Assembly: GCA_023388175.1 (NCBI GenBank)
Contig: JAEWGT010000017.1
Location: 124,001-188,000, forward strand
Reading direction: 5' to 3'
From: Pseudomonadota bacterium
Lineage (GTDB): Bacteria > Pseudomonadota > Alphaproteobacteria > Rhizobiales > Devosiaceae
Length of the DNA stretch: 64,000 bases
Shown: piece by piece, positions 35,013 through 45,097 of the stretch
How the letters are laid out: each line of letters starts with the position of its first letter
Numbering within the stretch: position 1 is the first letter of the stretch
The notes under the pieces: generated by a model
Database searches by the model: none
What the model was told of the DNA's origin: nothing
Seen by the model: the letters and a program-made list of their open reading frames with translations, nothing else
Translations under genes and position numbers: made by a program

Positions 35013-35713
35013 GCCAGGAGGATTTCGAAACCATCGGCGAATATGTGCTCGGCCTGCTCGAAGGCGAAAGACTTTCGGCCTTCGAGGCCCGTCTTGCTGC
35101 CGAACCGGATCTGGTGCGCACGGTCGAGGATCTGCGCCACCATCTTCAAAAGCTCGATGACACGGCCGGAAGCATCATCCCCGGCACGGCGCTCTGGGAC
35201 CGCATCGTCGCACGGCTCGACGAAACAGCGCCGGCCAATGCTCCGGCCACGCCATCACTGCCCGTTGCCGCCAACGACAATCGCTGGCTGCGGCGCATGG
35301 CCATGGCCGCCAGCATCGTCGTGTCGCTGGGCGTTGGCTATCTCTCAGGGACAACGCTCACCGCGCAGCGCCAGCCAGTGATGATTGCCGTCCTGCTCAC
35401 CGAAGACGGCGCGCAGCCGGCAGCCATCGTGGAAGCCTATGCCGACGATTCAGTGCAACTGGTACCGCTCGAGCGCTTTGTGCTGCCCGCCGGGCGCGTT
35501 TTCGAGGTCTGGACCCTTCCCGACGCCGAAACCGGCCCGGTCTCGCTTGGGACGTTCGATGAGCCGCAGACCCTGCGCCTCGCCGGACCGAGCCTGCCCC
35601 CGCCGCAGCAGGGACAGCTCTACGAGATCACCCTCGAACCAGAGGGCGGCTCGCCCACTGGCCGCCCGACCGGCCCGATCCTCGTGAAAGGCTTCGCCCG
35701 CTCGCCGATCTAG
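35009..35713 (+). CDS. RskA-like anti-sigma factor
   Basis: The 234-residue protein has an N-terminal anti-sigma domain (IGEYVLGLLEGERLSAFEARL, residues 10-30) that would bind the sigma factor, one transmembrane helix (MAMAASIVVSLGVGYLSG, about 98-116), and a periplasmic RskA-type domain with RVFEVWTLPDAETGPVSLGTF and YEITLEPEGGSPTGRPTGPILVKG. The start ATG overlaps the sigma stop (ATGA), the usual coupling for such pairs. No zinc-binding HxxxCxxC motif is seen, which fits the RskA class. The stop overlaps the convergent mraY stop by three bases in CTAG. Confidence 0.88.
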   Translation: MSQEDFETIGEYVLGLLEGERLSAFEARLAAEPDLVRTVEDLRHHLQKLDDTAGSIIPGTALWDRIVARLDETAPANAPATPSLPVAANDNRWLRRMAMAASIVVSLGVGYLSGTTLTAQRQPVMIAVLLTEDGAQPAAIVEAYADDSVQLVPLERFVLPAGRVFEVWTLPDAETGPVSLGTFDEPQTLRLAGPSLPPPQQGQLYEITLEPEGGSPTGRPTGPILVKGFARSPI

Positions 35714-36795
35714 CGCAGCTTGAGGCTCGACAGACCGATCAGTGCCAGGACGAAGGAGATGATCCAGAACCGGATCACCACCTGGCTTTCGGTCCAGCCC
35801 AGATGCTCGAAATGGTGGTGGATCGGCGCCATGCGGAACACGCGCTTGCCCGTCAGCTTGAACGAGGTCACCTGAACGATCACCGAGACGGTTTCGAGCA
35901 CGAACAAGCCACCAATGATCGCCAGAACAATCTCGTGCTTGGTCGCCACCGCAATCGTGCCGAGCGCACCGCCCAGAGCCAGCGAGCCTGTATCACCCAT
36001 GAAAATCTGTGCGGGAGGGGCATTGAACCAGAGAAACCCGAGCCCCGCCCCGATCAGCGCGCCGCACACCACGGCCAGTTCCGCCGTACCGGGGACCGCA
36101 TTGAGCAGCAGGTAGTCGGCATAGTTCTGCGAGCCGACGAGATAGGCGATCAGCCCGAAACAGGCCGCAGCGACCATGACCGGCACGATGGCCAGCCCGT
36201 CGAGCCCATCGGTCAGGTTCACCGAATTACCCGCCGCCACCACGACGAAGCCGCCGAACAGGATGTAGAAATACCCCAGGTTCAGCGCTAGATCCTTGAC
36301 GAAGGGGAACAGCAGCGAGGTGCCATAGGCTCCCTGCGCCAGTTGCGAAATGGCAAAGGCCGCGATGCCGCCGATAATCGCCTCCAGCAGCAGCCGCTGC
36401 TTTGAGCCGAAGCCGGTATGGCTCATGCGCTTGACCTTGAGATAGTCGTCGTAAAAGCCAATGGCCCCGAAGCCCACGGTCACGAACAGCACCACCCAGA
36501 CATAGCCATTGGTCAGATTGGACCAGAGCAGCGTGGAAATCACCGCGCCGGAGAGGATCATCAATCCGCCCATTGTGGGCGTGCCCTTCTTGGTCAGAAG
36601 GTGCCCTGCGGGTCCATCCTCACGGATCGGCTGCCCACGCCCCTGCTTGATGCGCAGCATGGCGATCATGCCCGGTCCGAACAGGAACACGAAGAACAGG
36701 GCCGTCACCACCGCACCGGCTGTGCGGAAGGTGATGTACCGGAAGACATTGAAGGCGGCGAATTGTTCGCCCAGCTGGCCGAGGAAATAGAGCAT
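35710..36795 (-). CDS. mraY: Phospho-N-acetylmuramoyl-pentapeptide-transferase
   Basis: The 361-residue polytopic membrane enzyme makes lipid I from UDP-MurNAc-pentapeptide and undecaprenyl phosphate. About ten hydrophobic segments are visible together with the signature GTPTMGGLMIL, the catalytic Asp pair in FYDDYLKV, NLTDGLDGLA with further Mg-binding Asp residues, and APIHHHFEHLGW. The length is normal. Downstream, where murD usually follows, the anti-sigma gene converges on it. Confidence 0.96.
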   Translation of the reverse strand: MLYFLGQLGEQFAAFNVFRYITFRTAGAVVTALFFVFLFGPGMIAMLRIKQGRGQPIREDGPAGHLLTKKGTPTMGGLMILSGAVISTLLWSNLTNGYVWVVLFVTVGFGAIGFYDDYLKVKRMSHTGFGSKQRLLLEAIIGGIAAFAISQLAQGAYGTSLLFPFVKDLALNLGYFYILFGGFVVVAAGNSVNLTDGLDGLAIVPVMVAAACFGLIAYLVGSQNYADYLLLNAVPGTAELAVVCGALIGAGLGFLWFNAPPAQIFMGDTGSLALGGALGTIAVATKHEIVLAIIGGLFVLETVSVIVQVTSFKLTGKRVFRMAPIHHHFEHLGWTESQVVIRFWIISFVLALIGLSSLKLR

Positions 36796-36821
36796 TCTGT
36801 TCCGCTATTCTGCTTGGTGCG

Positions 36822-38219
36822 TCAGCTCATCTCGAAGCGCGTGGTGATTGCATTGACAATGCGAGCCAGCCCGACACCGTTGGACCCTTTGATCATAAGA
36901 GCATCGCCATAAGCAAGGTCGGCGATGATAACCTCCTCAGCTTCTGCGGCGCTCTGCGACTGGCTTGCCACAAGTTCCACGGGCAGTGCTGCCGCCAGCG
37001 CAGCCATGTGCCTGCCCACCAGATGCACCCGCTCGGCGCCGCTGGTCCGTACGGCATCAGCCAGCCCGGCATGCAGCGCATCGGCGTCGACGCCCAGCTC
37101 TAGCATATCGCCCAGCACCAGCACCTTGCGTCCGTCAGGCGCAGCAATATCACCAAACACCGACAGAGCGGCCGTCATGGCGACCGGATTGGCATTGTAG
37201 CTTTCATTGATCAGCAGGAGCGGCTTGCCGGAGGGCCCCAACGCCACGCGCTGTCCCCTGCCCGCCTGCGCCTGCAATCCGGCCAGCGCCCGCAGCGCAT
37301 CATTGGCCTGCACGCCGGCCAGATGCGCCACCGCCATGGCCCCAACCGCGTTGGACAACATGTGTCGCCCCGGCACGGACAAGGCCAGCGCGTGGCTCTG
37401 CCCATCATGCAGCACGCTTGCAAAGCTCTTGTCCGCCGCTGTCTGCGGATCGATGATCTGCCAGTCGACCCCGCGCGCAAAGCCGAAGGTCACGACATTG
37501 GCCACCCCTGCCGCCTGCGCGGCATCCAGCAAAATCTGCAATTGCGGATGATCGGCATTGATCACTGCCGTGCCGCCCGGCTCCAGCCCGTCGAAAATCT
37601 CCGCCTTGGCGCGAGCAATGGCCTCTATGGAGCCCAGCCCTTCCAGATGTACCGGCGCAATCGAGGTAATCACCGCCACATGCGGCCGCACCAGCTGGCT
37701 CAACGGCCGGATTTCGTCCGGCGCATTCATACCCATTTCAAACACGCCGAACTGCGCACTCTCGGGCAGTTGCGCCAACATCAGCGGCACGCCCCAGTGA
37801 TTGTTGAAGCTCTTGATGGAGGCATGCGTCTGCCCGGCGGCCTCGAAAATAACGCGCAGCGCCTCCTTGGTCGTCGTCTTGCCGACACTGCCGGTCACGC
37901 CGACGATAAAACCGCGGCTGCGCTCCCGCGCCGCCCGCGCCAGATCGCGCAGTCCGCCCAGCGCGTCGGGCACCACGATCCGTCCCTCTCCACTGCTGCG
38001 CCCCTCGCTGACCAGCGCCGCAACGGCACCATTGGCAAGTGCCGTATCGACGAAATCATGCCCGTCGAACCGGTCGCCCTTGATGGCGACAAACAGCGCC
38101 TCCGGCCCGAGCTCGCGGCTATCGATGGAAATGGAGTTGATGGCGTCCGCCGTCACGCCTTCGGCACGCCCCCCGGTGGCAGCAAGAATGGCGTCGAGGG
38201 TGAAGAGGGGGGTGGTCAT
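36822..38219 (-). CDS. murF: UDP-N-acetylmuramoyl-tripeptide--D-alanyl-D-alanine ligase
   Basis: The 465-residue Mur ligase adds D-Ala-D-Ala. The P-loop reads TGSVGKTTTKEALRVIF (about residues 109-125); FNNHWGVPLMLAQLP and FEMGMNAPDEI follow, then LLINESYNANPVAMTAAL and VLGDMLELG in the C-terminal domain, all MurF hallmarks. The N-terminal start MTTPLFTLDAILAATGG is standard. The gene is separated from murE upstream by a 177-base repeat-containing gap and from mraY downstream by 26 bases. Confidence 0.95.
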   Translation of the reverse strand: MTTPLFTLDAILAATGGRAEGVTADAINSISIDSRELGPEALFVAIKGDRFDGHDFVDTALANGAVAALVSEGRSSGEGRIVVPDALGGLRDLARAARERSRGFIVGVTGSVGKTTTKEALRVIFEAAGQTHASIKSFNNHWGVPLMLAQLPESAQFGVFEMGMNAPDEIRPLSQLVRPHVAVITSIAPVHLEGLGSIEAIARAKAEIFDGLEPGGTAVINADHPQLQILLDAAQAAGVANVVTFGFARGVDWQIIDPQTAADKSFASVLHDGQSHALALSVPGRHMLSNAVGAMAVAHLAGVQANDALRALAGLQAQAGRGQRVALGPSGKPLLLINESYNANPVAMTAALSVFGDIAAPDGRKVLVLGDMLELGVDADALHAGLADAVRTSGAERVHLVGRHMAALAAALPVELVASQSQSAAEAEEVIIADLAYGDALMIKGSNGVGLARIVNAITTRFEMS

Positions 38220-38244
38220 ATTCTCTCCGAACTATCGGCTCTTT

Positions 38245-38365
38245 CGCCTCCCTCCCCCTTGAGGGGGAGGAATGAGGGTGAGGGTTCTAGCCCATCCACC
38301 ATCTCAATGCCCATCGGAGGACGCTGAACCTTCAGCACCCCCACCCCGGCCCTCCCCGCAGAGAG
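38245..38365. repeat. Intergenic G+C-rich repeat between murF and murE
   Basis: CTCCCTCCCCCTTGAGGGGGAGG followed by GAGGGTGAGGGTTCTAGCCC, and later CACCCCCACCCCGGCCCTCCCC, closely resembles the element at 436-560. No ORF is visible in the 177-base gap. It interrupts an otherwise almost gapless murE-murF-mraY arrangement. Confidence 0.6.
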
Positions 38366-38396
38366 GCAGGTGAAGAGAGGCGCTTGTGACAACGCC

Positions 38397-39842
<1,446 letters not shown>

Positions 39843-41579
39843 TCAATATCCTTCTGGAAAGATGCGCCGCACTTCTTGCGGCACAATCTGTTGGTCGAGC
39901 ATTTGGCTGAAATCAGGGGCAATACCGAGCATGGGCGCAACCCGCTGCACCACGCGACCGGTCAGCTGGCCGGCATTCCATCCTGCAGTCGTGCCGCCCG
40001 CACCCGGCTCGAGCTTGGGTTCATCGACCATGATCACCATGGCATAGCGCGGATTGTCGAGGGGGAATGCCGAGGCAAAGAAATTGGTGACCTTGCTGGA
40101 CGAATAGCGCCCATCCACCACCTTTTCGGCAGTACCGGTCTTGCCGCCCACGCGATAACCCTGTGCCAGCCGGTTCATCTGCGACCCCGAACCGCCGGTG
40201 GAAATGGCGTTGAGGCGCATCAGATAGCGCATGTTATCGCTGGTCTGCTGGGACACCACGCGCTCGTAAAACGGCTCTGCCTCAGCAATGCTGCGCTTAT
40301 AGAGGGTAGGCGCGATATAATTGCCGCCATTCACCAGCGCCGCATAGGCGGTCAGCATATGCAGCGGCGACACTGACAGGCCGTGCCCGAAGGACGCCGT
40401 TGCCGCTCCCACTTCCGACAGCGTGTTCGGCACCGTGGGTACGCGCATTTCGGGCAGCTCGAACTCGACGCGCTCGTCGAATTTCAGCCGGCTGAGAAAC
40501 GCCCGGAAATTATCCTTCCCCATCTCCTGCATGATGCGGATCGTGCCGATATTGGACGAATACTTATATACTTCCGGCAGGCTCAGAATGCGGTTCTTGC
40601 CGTGGAAGTCACTGATCGTATAGCGACCGAAACGCACGCCATACCGGGCATCGAACGTGTCGGTCATCCCCACGACGCCGGCATCGAGCGCCCCGGCAAG
40701 GGTGATGGTCTTGAAGATCGAGCCGGGCTCGAAAATGCCAGACGTGATCCGGTTGAAAGTGTCCTTGACCAGCGCGGTGGCCGGCTCGTTCGGGTTGAAG
40801 TCCGGCAGCGAGGAGAGCGCGATGATCTCGCCGGTATAGATATCCATCATCACGCCTGCCGCCGCGATGGCCTGATAGCGCACCATGGCATCGGCGAGCT
40901 GGTCATGCAGCACATGCTGCACCCGCATGTCGACCGACAGTTCCACCGGCGTCAGCGCATTGCCGCGCGCCAGCCCCAGCTCCTGCAGCAGGGCGATGGA
41001 GTCATTGTCCATATGCCGCTCGATGCCGGCAATGCCCTGGTTGTCCACATTGGTGGAGCCCAGAATATGGGAGGCCTCGTTCATGCCCGGATAGAAGCGC
41101 TTGGATTCGGTGATGAAGTCGACGCCAGGAATGCCCAGCCGCATCACCTGATCCTGAATGGCCGGGGTCAGTTCACGCCGCACCCAGACAAAGCCCTGCT
41201 CGCCGGTCAGACGGTTGCGCAGCCACGTCTCGTCCAGATCGGGCAGAACGGTGCGCAGTTTCTGCACCGCTTCTTCCACATCGATAATGCGGCGCGGCTC
41301 GGCATAAAGCGAAGGTACGCGAATATCCACGGCCATTTCGAGGCCATTCCGGTCCAGGATGGGTGGCCGGCTGGCCTGGATGGCGTCGCGCGTCTGCCCT
41401 TCGATCCGCTGGTCCGTCTCCACCATGCCCAGCTGCACCAGCCGTCCACCGACCAGCGCGAAGCCGATCAGCACGCCAAGGATCATCCAGCGAATGCGGG
41501 CCTGGGTCAGGTTGCCCCGCTGCTTGCGGGCCCCGTCCAAAGCAATGGTGGGCGACTGACCTTCGGCGAGGACTGCCAT
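39843..41579 (-). CDS. ftsI: Septal transpeptidase FtsI (penicillin-binding protein 3)
   Basis: The 578-residue class B penicillin-binding protein crosslinks septal peptidoglycan. A cytoplasmic tail and transmembrane helix (about 32-52) precede the pedestal domain and the transpeptidase domain. Catalytic motifs are SIFK with Ser287 and Lys290 in FEPGSIFK, SSN at 341-343, and KTGT at 480-483. The SxxK motif has Ile where Thr is most common; this should not affect catalysis. The ATG overlaps the ftsL stop as TAATG. Confidence 0.95.
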   Translation of the reverse strand: MAVLAEGQSPTIALDGARKQRGNLTQARIRWMILGVLIGFALVGGRLVQLGMVETDQRIEGQTRDAIQASRPPILDRNGLEMAVDIRVPSLYAEPRRIIDVEEAVQKLRTVLPDLDETWLRNRLTGEQGFVWVRRELTPAIQDQVMRLGIPGVDFITESKRFYPGMNEASHILGSTNVDNQGIAGIERHMDNDSIALLQELGLARGNALTPVELSVDMRVQHVLHDQLADAMVRYQAIAAAGVMMDIYTGEIIALSSLPDFNPNEPATALVKDTFNRITSGIFEPGSIFKTITLAGALDAGVVGMTDTFDARYGVRFGRYTISDFHGKNRILSLPEVYKYSSNIGTIRIMQEMGKDNFRAFLSRLKFDERVEFELPEMRVPTVPNTLSEVGAATASFGHGLSVSPLHMLTAYAALVNGGNYIAPTLYKRSIAEAEPFYERVVSQQTSDNMRYLMRLNAISTGGSGSQMNRLAQGYRVGGKTGTAEKVVDGRYSSSKVTNFFASAFPLDNPRYAMVIMVDEPKLEPGAGGTTAGWNAGQLTGRVVQRVAPMLGIAPDFSQMLDQQIVPQEVRRIFPEGY

Positions 41580-41962
41580 TACTCAATACCTTCCAGTTGC
41601 AGGATGGCGTCGATGGGGTCGATGCCCTGCGAAATCGCCTCGAACAGCGCGTCCATGGCGGCGGTATCGGGTCTGGCCGGACGCATGGGCAGCGCCGTAA
41701 AGGAGCCGAACTGTTCCTGCTTGACCTGCGCAATCTGCAATTCGGCCTCATGGCGGCGCACGATCGGGTCCACATGGCCCGGCTGGTTCAGCACCGCCCA
41801 GTCCGCTTTGAGCAGCGACAGAGCGCCCTCCTGCTCGGAAATCTTGGCGATCAGCGCAGTCCGCTCCGCCGCCGTTCCCTCGATGGAGAATTTCAGCGCA
41901 TAGACGCCCGAAAGCATGGCGATGGAGGTAACAATCAGGACAATATTGATACTGCGGATCAT
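41579..41962 (-). CDS. ftsL: Cell division protein FtsL
   Basis: The 127-residue bitopic protein begins MIRSINIVLIVTSIAMLSGVYAL, a short cytoplasmic end and one transmembrane helix, followed by a periplasmic leucine-zipper-like coil (RTALIAKISEQEGALSLLKADWAVLNQPGHVDPIV). FtsL forms a complex with FtsQ and FtsB and activates FtsWI. Sequence identity in the family is low, so the call rests on size, topology and position between rsmH and ftsI. It overlaps rsmH by four bases and ftsI by one. Confidence 0.85.
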   Translation of the reverse strand: MIRSINIVLIVTSIAMLSGVYALKFSIEGTAAERTALIAKISEQEGALSLLKADWAVLNQPGHVDPIVRRHEAELQIAQVKQEQFGSFTALPMRPARPDTAAMDALFEAISQGIDPIDAILQLEGIE

Positions 41963-42969
41963 GCGCCGACCACCAGATTTGGAACACCAAGCCCACGCAT
42001 TTGCACGGCCCGCGCCGGCTCTTGCGTCCGCACGGCGCTGCGCAGCACGGCGGAACGCGCCCGCGGATTGCGGCCAAGCTCATCTGCTCCGGCCTTCACC
42101 GCCTTGGCGACCTTGTGCCAGCGCCGCTTCTCGCTCTCGACTTGCGGCAGGTGCCGCGACTGCGCCGGACCACCCTTGTCGGGGTCGAAATAGCGCTTGA
42201 CGATCCGGTCCTCCAGCGAATGGAAGCTGACCACCGCCAGCACCCCGCCCTCGCCCAGCAGGCGCTCAGCCGCGAACAGCCCCTCGACCAATTGCTCGAA
42301 CTCACCATTGACCGCGATGCGCAGCGCCTGAAACGAGCGGGTCGCGGGATGGGCATCGCCCGGCTTCCGGCCGATGGCCTTTTCGATGATTCGCGCCAGG
42401 GCCAGCGTCGTGGTGATTGGCTCGTCCTGCCGCGCCGCCACGATAAACTGGGCAATGCGCCGCGACTTGCGCTCTTCGCCAAAGGCATAGAGCAGATTGG
42501 CCAGATCTTCGGCGTCAAGCGAATTGACCAGGTCGGCAGCGCTGGTGCCAGCCCGACTCATCCGCATGTCGAGCGGCCCGTCCCGCATGAATGAAAAGCC
42601 GCGATCGGCTTCATCGAGCTGCATCGAGCTGACGCCGATATCGAGCACGACCGAATCGACCGGACCATGGCTGGCCACCAGGCTATCCAGCTCGGAAAAC
42701 GTACCGGCGATGAAAGTGAACGTATCTGGAAATTCTGCGCGAAGCGCTTCGACATGGGGCGCGACCGAAGGGTCGCGGTCGATGCCGATCACCTGCGCGC
42801 CAGCCTTGAGCAAGGCGCGTGAATAGCCGCCTGCCCCGAAGGTGCCATCAACGATAATGCTGCCAGCCTCCGGCGACAGCGCCGCCAGAACCTCATCGAG
42901 CAGGACCGGCAGGTGAGGCCCGCCCGTGACCTCGGTTTCGGGCAGGGATGGCTTGCCCATATCCGCCAC
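41959..42969 (-). CDS. rsmH: 16S rRNA (cytosine(1402)-N4)-methyltransferase
   Basis: The 336-residue product (also called MraW) methylates C1402 of 16S rRNA. Segments seen: HLPVLLDEVLAAL near the N-terminus, the SAM loop IVDGTFGAGGYSRALL, GVSSMQLDEADRGFSFMRDGPLDMRM, and VVSFHSLEDRIVKRYF, all diagnostic. A GTG at 42969 or an ATG three codons later may be the start. It is the first dcw gene here; the usual upstream mraZ is absent and a divergent histidine kinase gene follows after 188 bases. Confidence 0.94.
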   Translation of the reverse strand: MADMGKPSLPETEVTGGPHLPVLLDEVLAALSPEAGSIIVDGTFGAGGYSRALLKAGAQVIGIDRDPSVAPHVEALRAEFPDTFTFIAGTFSELDSLVASHGPVDSVVLDIGVSSMQLDEADRGFSFMRDGPLDMRMSRAGTSAADLVNSLDAEDLANLLYAFGEERKSRRIAQFIVAARQDEPITTTLALARIIEKAIGRKPGDAHPATRSFQALRIAVNGEFEQLVEGLFAAERLLGEGGVLAVVSFHSLEDRIVKRYFDPDKGGPAQSRHLPQVESEKRRWHKVAKAVKAGADELGRNPRARSAVLRSAVRTQEPARAVQMRGLGVPNLVVGA

Positions 42970-43157
42970 TACTCCACTTCCGGCCGAAGCCGGTTACATA
43001 AACTCCGCCGCAACTTGCCATGGCGACGCTTAACATTCTGTTTCCCATTTCCCCGTCACGGCCCTTCCGGGCGTGAAAGAAAAATGGCTGGACTTAACAT
43101 AGGCATATTGCCCTCCCTGCTGGTTCGGGCGATGAAGGCACACCGAACGGGGGCAAA

Positions 43158-44651
43158 ATGCCGATCACCAGCAAAACATTCGTCCGGTCCACGGCGCTTT
43201 TGCTGCTCGTGGGCCTATTGACCTTATTGGGCATCGTGGGGACCAACGTGTTCTTGGTCGAACGCGCCCAGGTCTATTTCGACGAAGTGCTCGAAGGCCG
43301 TATCGCGCGCCGTGCCGCCATCGACCTGCGCACCACCATGCAGGATGCCGAGACAGGCCAGCGCGGCTATATCCTCACGCTCGAAGAGCAATATCTCGAG
43401 CCCTATAACGAAGCCGTCGCGCAGGTCGACGCCGAACTGGACGAGCTGCGCCGCGTGCTCGCCCCCTATCCCGAGGCCCAGGCGCCGATGGCGCAACTGG
43501 AAGCCGACATCGCCCTCAAGCTCGAGGAGTTGAGCGAAACCATCGCGCTGGCGCAGGCCGGCAATGTCGAGGCCGCCATCGAGCAGATCCGCACTGATCG
43601 TGGCAAGGAGGCGATGGACTCCACGCGCGCCTTCATCAACGGCCTAATCGAGGCTGTCGATAACCGCCTCATCGCAGGCGTCGCCAATCAGCGCAACACC
43701 ACCACGGCGCTGCGCTGGGTGTCCATCATCGGCGGCTTCATTATTCTCGTCGTGGTCGGCACCGCCATCTGGGCCGTGTTCAGCTATATGCAGGAACTGG
43801 CCAATGCGCGCCGCGCCATTGAGGACGCCAATTCCAGCCTTGAGGACCGGGTCAAGGAACGCACCTCCGATCTCGGTCGCGCCAATGAGGAAATCCAGCG
43901 CTTCGCCTATATCGTCACCCACGACTTGCGCGCGCCTCTCGTCAATATCATGGGCTTTACCAGCGAGCTGGAAAACAGCGTCGGCGCCGTCAAATCCTAT
44001 ATCGAGGCCCAGCCCGAGACCGGCGATCCCGCAGCCAGCGAAGCGCGCCTCGCCGCGCTCGAAGACCTGCCGGAGGCTGTCACATTCATCCGCGCGGCCA
44101 CCCGCAAGATGGACGGGCTGATCAACGCCATTCTCAAGATTTCCCGCGAAGGCCGCCGTCAGCTCAAGCCCGAGCCGGTCGATATCGGCGACATCGCCTC
44201 TGCCGGCGCGGCTGCCCTGCAACATCAGATTGCAGAGGGCGGCGGCGAAATCGTCACCGACATCCGTATCGGCAAGATCGTCACCGACAGGCTCTCCATC
44301 GAGCAGATTCTCGGCAACATTCTGGACAATGCGGTCAAGTATCAGCAGAAGGGGCGCCCGCTCCGCGTCAATGTCAGCGCCCGCCACCTGCCGGGCAACC
44401 GGGTCGCCATCGAAGTTCAGGACAATGGCCGGGGCATTGCCGATACCGACAGGGAACGCGTCTTTGAGCTGTTCCGCCGCTCCGGTACGCAGGACAATCC
44501 GGGCGAAGGCATCGGTCTCGCCCATGTCCGCACCATGGTGCGCAGCCTGGGCGGCGACGTCACCTTGACCTCCACTTTCGGCCAAGGCACCACTTTCATC
44601 ATCAATCTGCCGCGCGATCTGCGCTTCTATCTGGGGAGTTCCCACGCATGA
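43158..44651 (+). CDS. Membrane sensor histidine kinase with CHASE3 domain
   Basis: The 497-residue protein has a transmembrane helix (about 11-34), a periplasmic CHASE3-like four-helix sensor (about 40-185, with TTMQDAETGQRGYILT), a second transmembrane helix (about 187-209), a coiled linker, and a HisKA-type dimerisation helix with phospho-acceptor His255 in VTHDLRAPL. The ATPase domain carries the N box ILDNAVKYQ, G1 DNGRGI and G2 GEGIGLAHV. Signals sensed by CHASE3 are mostly unknown. The stop overlaps the next response regulator gene by four bases, so the pair works as one two-component unit. Confidence 0.9.
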   Translation: MPITSKTFVRSTALLLLVGLLTLLGIVGTNVFLVERAQVYFDEVLEGRIARRAAIDLRTTMQDAETGQRGYILTLEEQYLEPYNEAVAQVDAELDELRRVLAPYPEAQAPMAQLEADIALKLEELSETIALAQAGNVEAAIEQIRTDRGKEAMDSTRAFINGLIEAVDNRLIAGVANQRNTTTALRWVSIIGGFIILVVVGTAIWAVFSYMQELANARRAIEDANSSLEDRVKERTSDLGRANEEIQRFAYIVTHDLRAPLVNIMGFTSELENSVGAVKSYIEAQPETGDPAASEARLAALEDLPEAVTFIRAATRKMDGLINAILKISREGRRQLKPEPVDIGDIASAGAAALQHQIAEGGGEIVTDIRIGKIVTDRLSIEQILGNILDNAVKYQQKGRPLRVNVSARHLPGNRVAIEVQDNGRGIADTDRERVFELFRRSGTQDNPGEGIGLAHVRTMVRSLGGDVTLTSTFGQGTTFIINLPRDLRFYLGSSHA

Positions 44652-45091
44652 ACACTGCTCGTCCGGTCACCATCATCATGGTCGAGGACGATGAGGGTCA
44701 CGCCCGCCTCATCGAGAAGAACATCCGCCGCGCGGGTGTCGCCAACAAGATCATCCCCTTCACCAATGGCACCGACGCGCTCGCCTTTCTCTTTGGCGAT
44801 GACGGCACGGGCGCGGTCAACAAGGGCCGCCAGCTTCTGGTGCTGCTCGATCTCAACCTGCCCGACATGACCGGCATCGACATTCTGGAAAAGGTCAAGG
44901 CCAACGAACATACCCGCCGATCGCCGGTCGTCGTCCTGACCACCACCGATGATCAGCGCGAAATCCAGCGCTGCTATGACCTTGGCGCCAATGTCTATAT
45001 CACCAAGCCCGTCGATTATGAGGGCTTCGCCAATGCCATCAAGCAATTGGGCCTGTTCTTCTCAGTCATGCAGATTCCTGAGACGGAATAG
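44648..45091 (+). CDS. Single-domain response regulator (CheY/Rcp1-like)
   Basis: The 147-residue protein is one receiver domain with no output domain. Acidic residues EDD near 13-15, phospho-acceptor Asp68 in VLLDLNLPDM, the T/S switch in VVVLTTTDD and Lys in YITKPVDYEGF are all in place. The insertion FGDDGTGAVNKGR before the active strand is typical of the Rcp1-like group that partners bacteriophytochrome-type kinases. It probably carries phosphate from the kinase encoded directly upstream to another protein, possibly the hybrid encoded seven bases downstream. Confidence 0.9.
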   Translation: MNTARPVTIIMVEDDEGHARLIEKNIRRAGVANKIIPFTNGTDALAFLFGDDGTGAVNKGRQLLVLLDLNLPDMTGIDILEKVKANEHTRRSPVVVLTTTDDQREIQRCYDLGANVYITKPVDYEGFANAIKQLGLFFSVMQIPETE

Positions 45092-45097
45092 AAAATC

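Noticed and set aside
40383..41903. 506-residue plus-strand reading frame
   Set aside because: It is a shadow of ftsI and ftsL in the opposite strand with no family resemblance.
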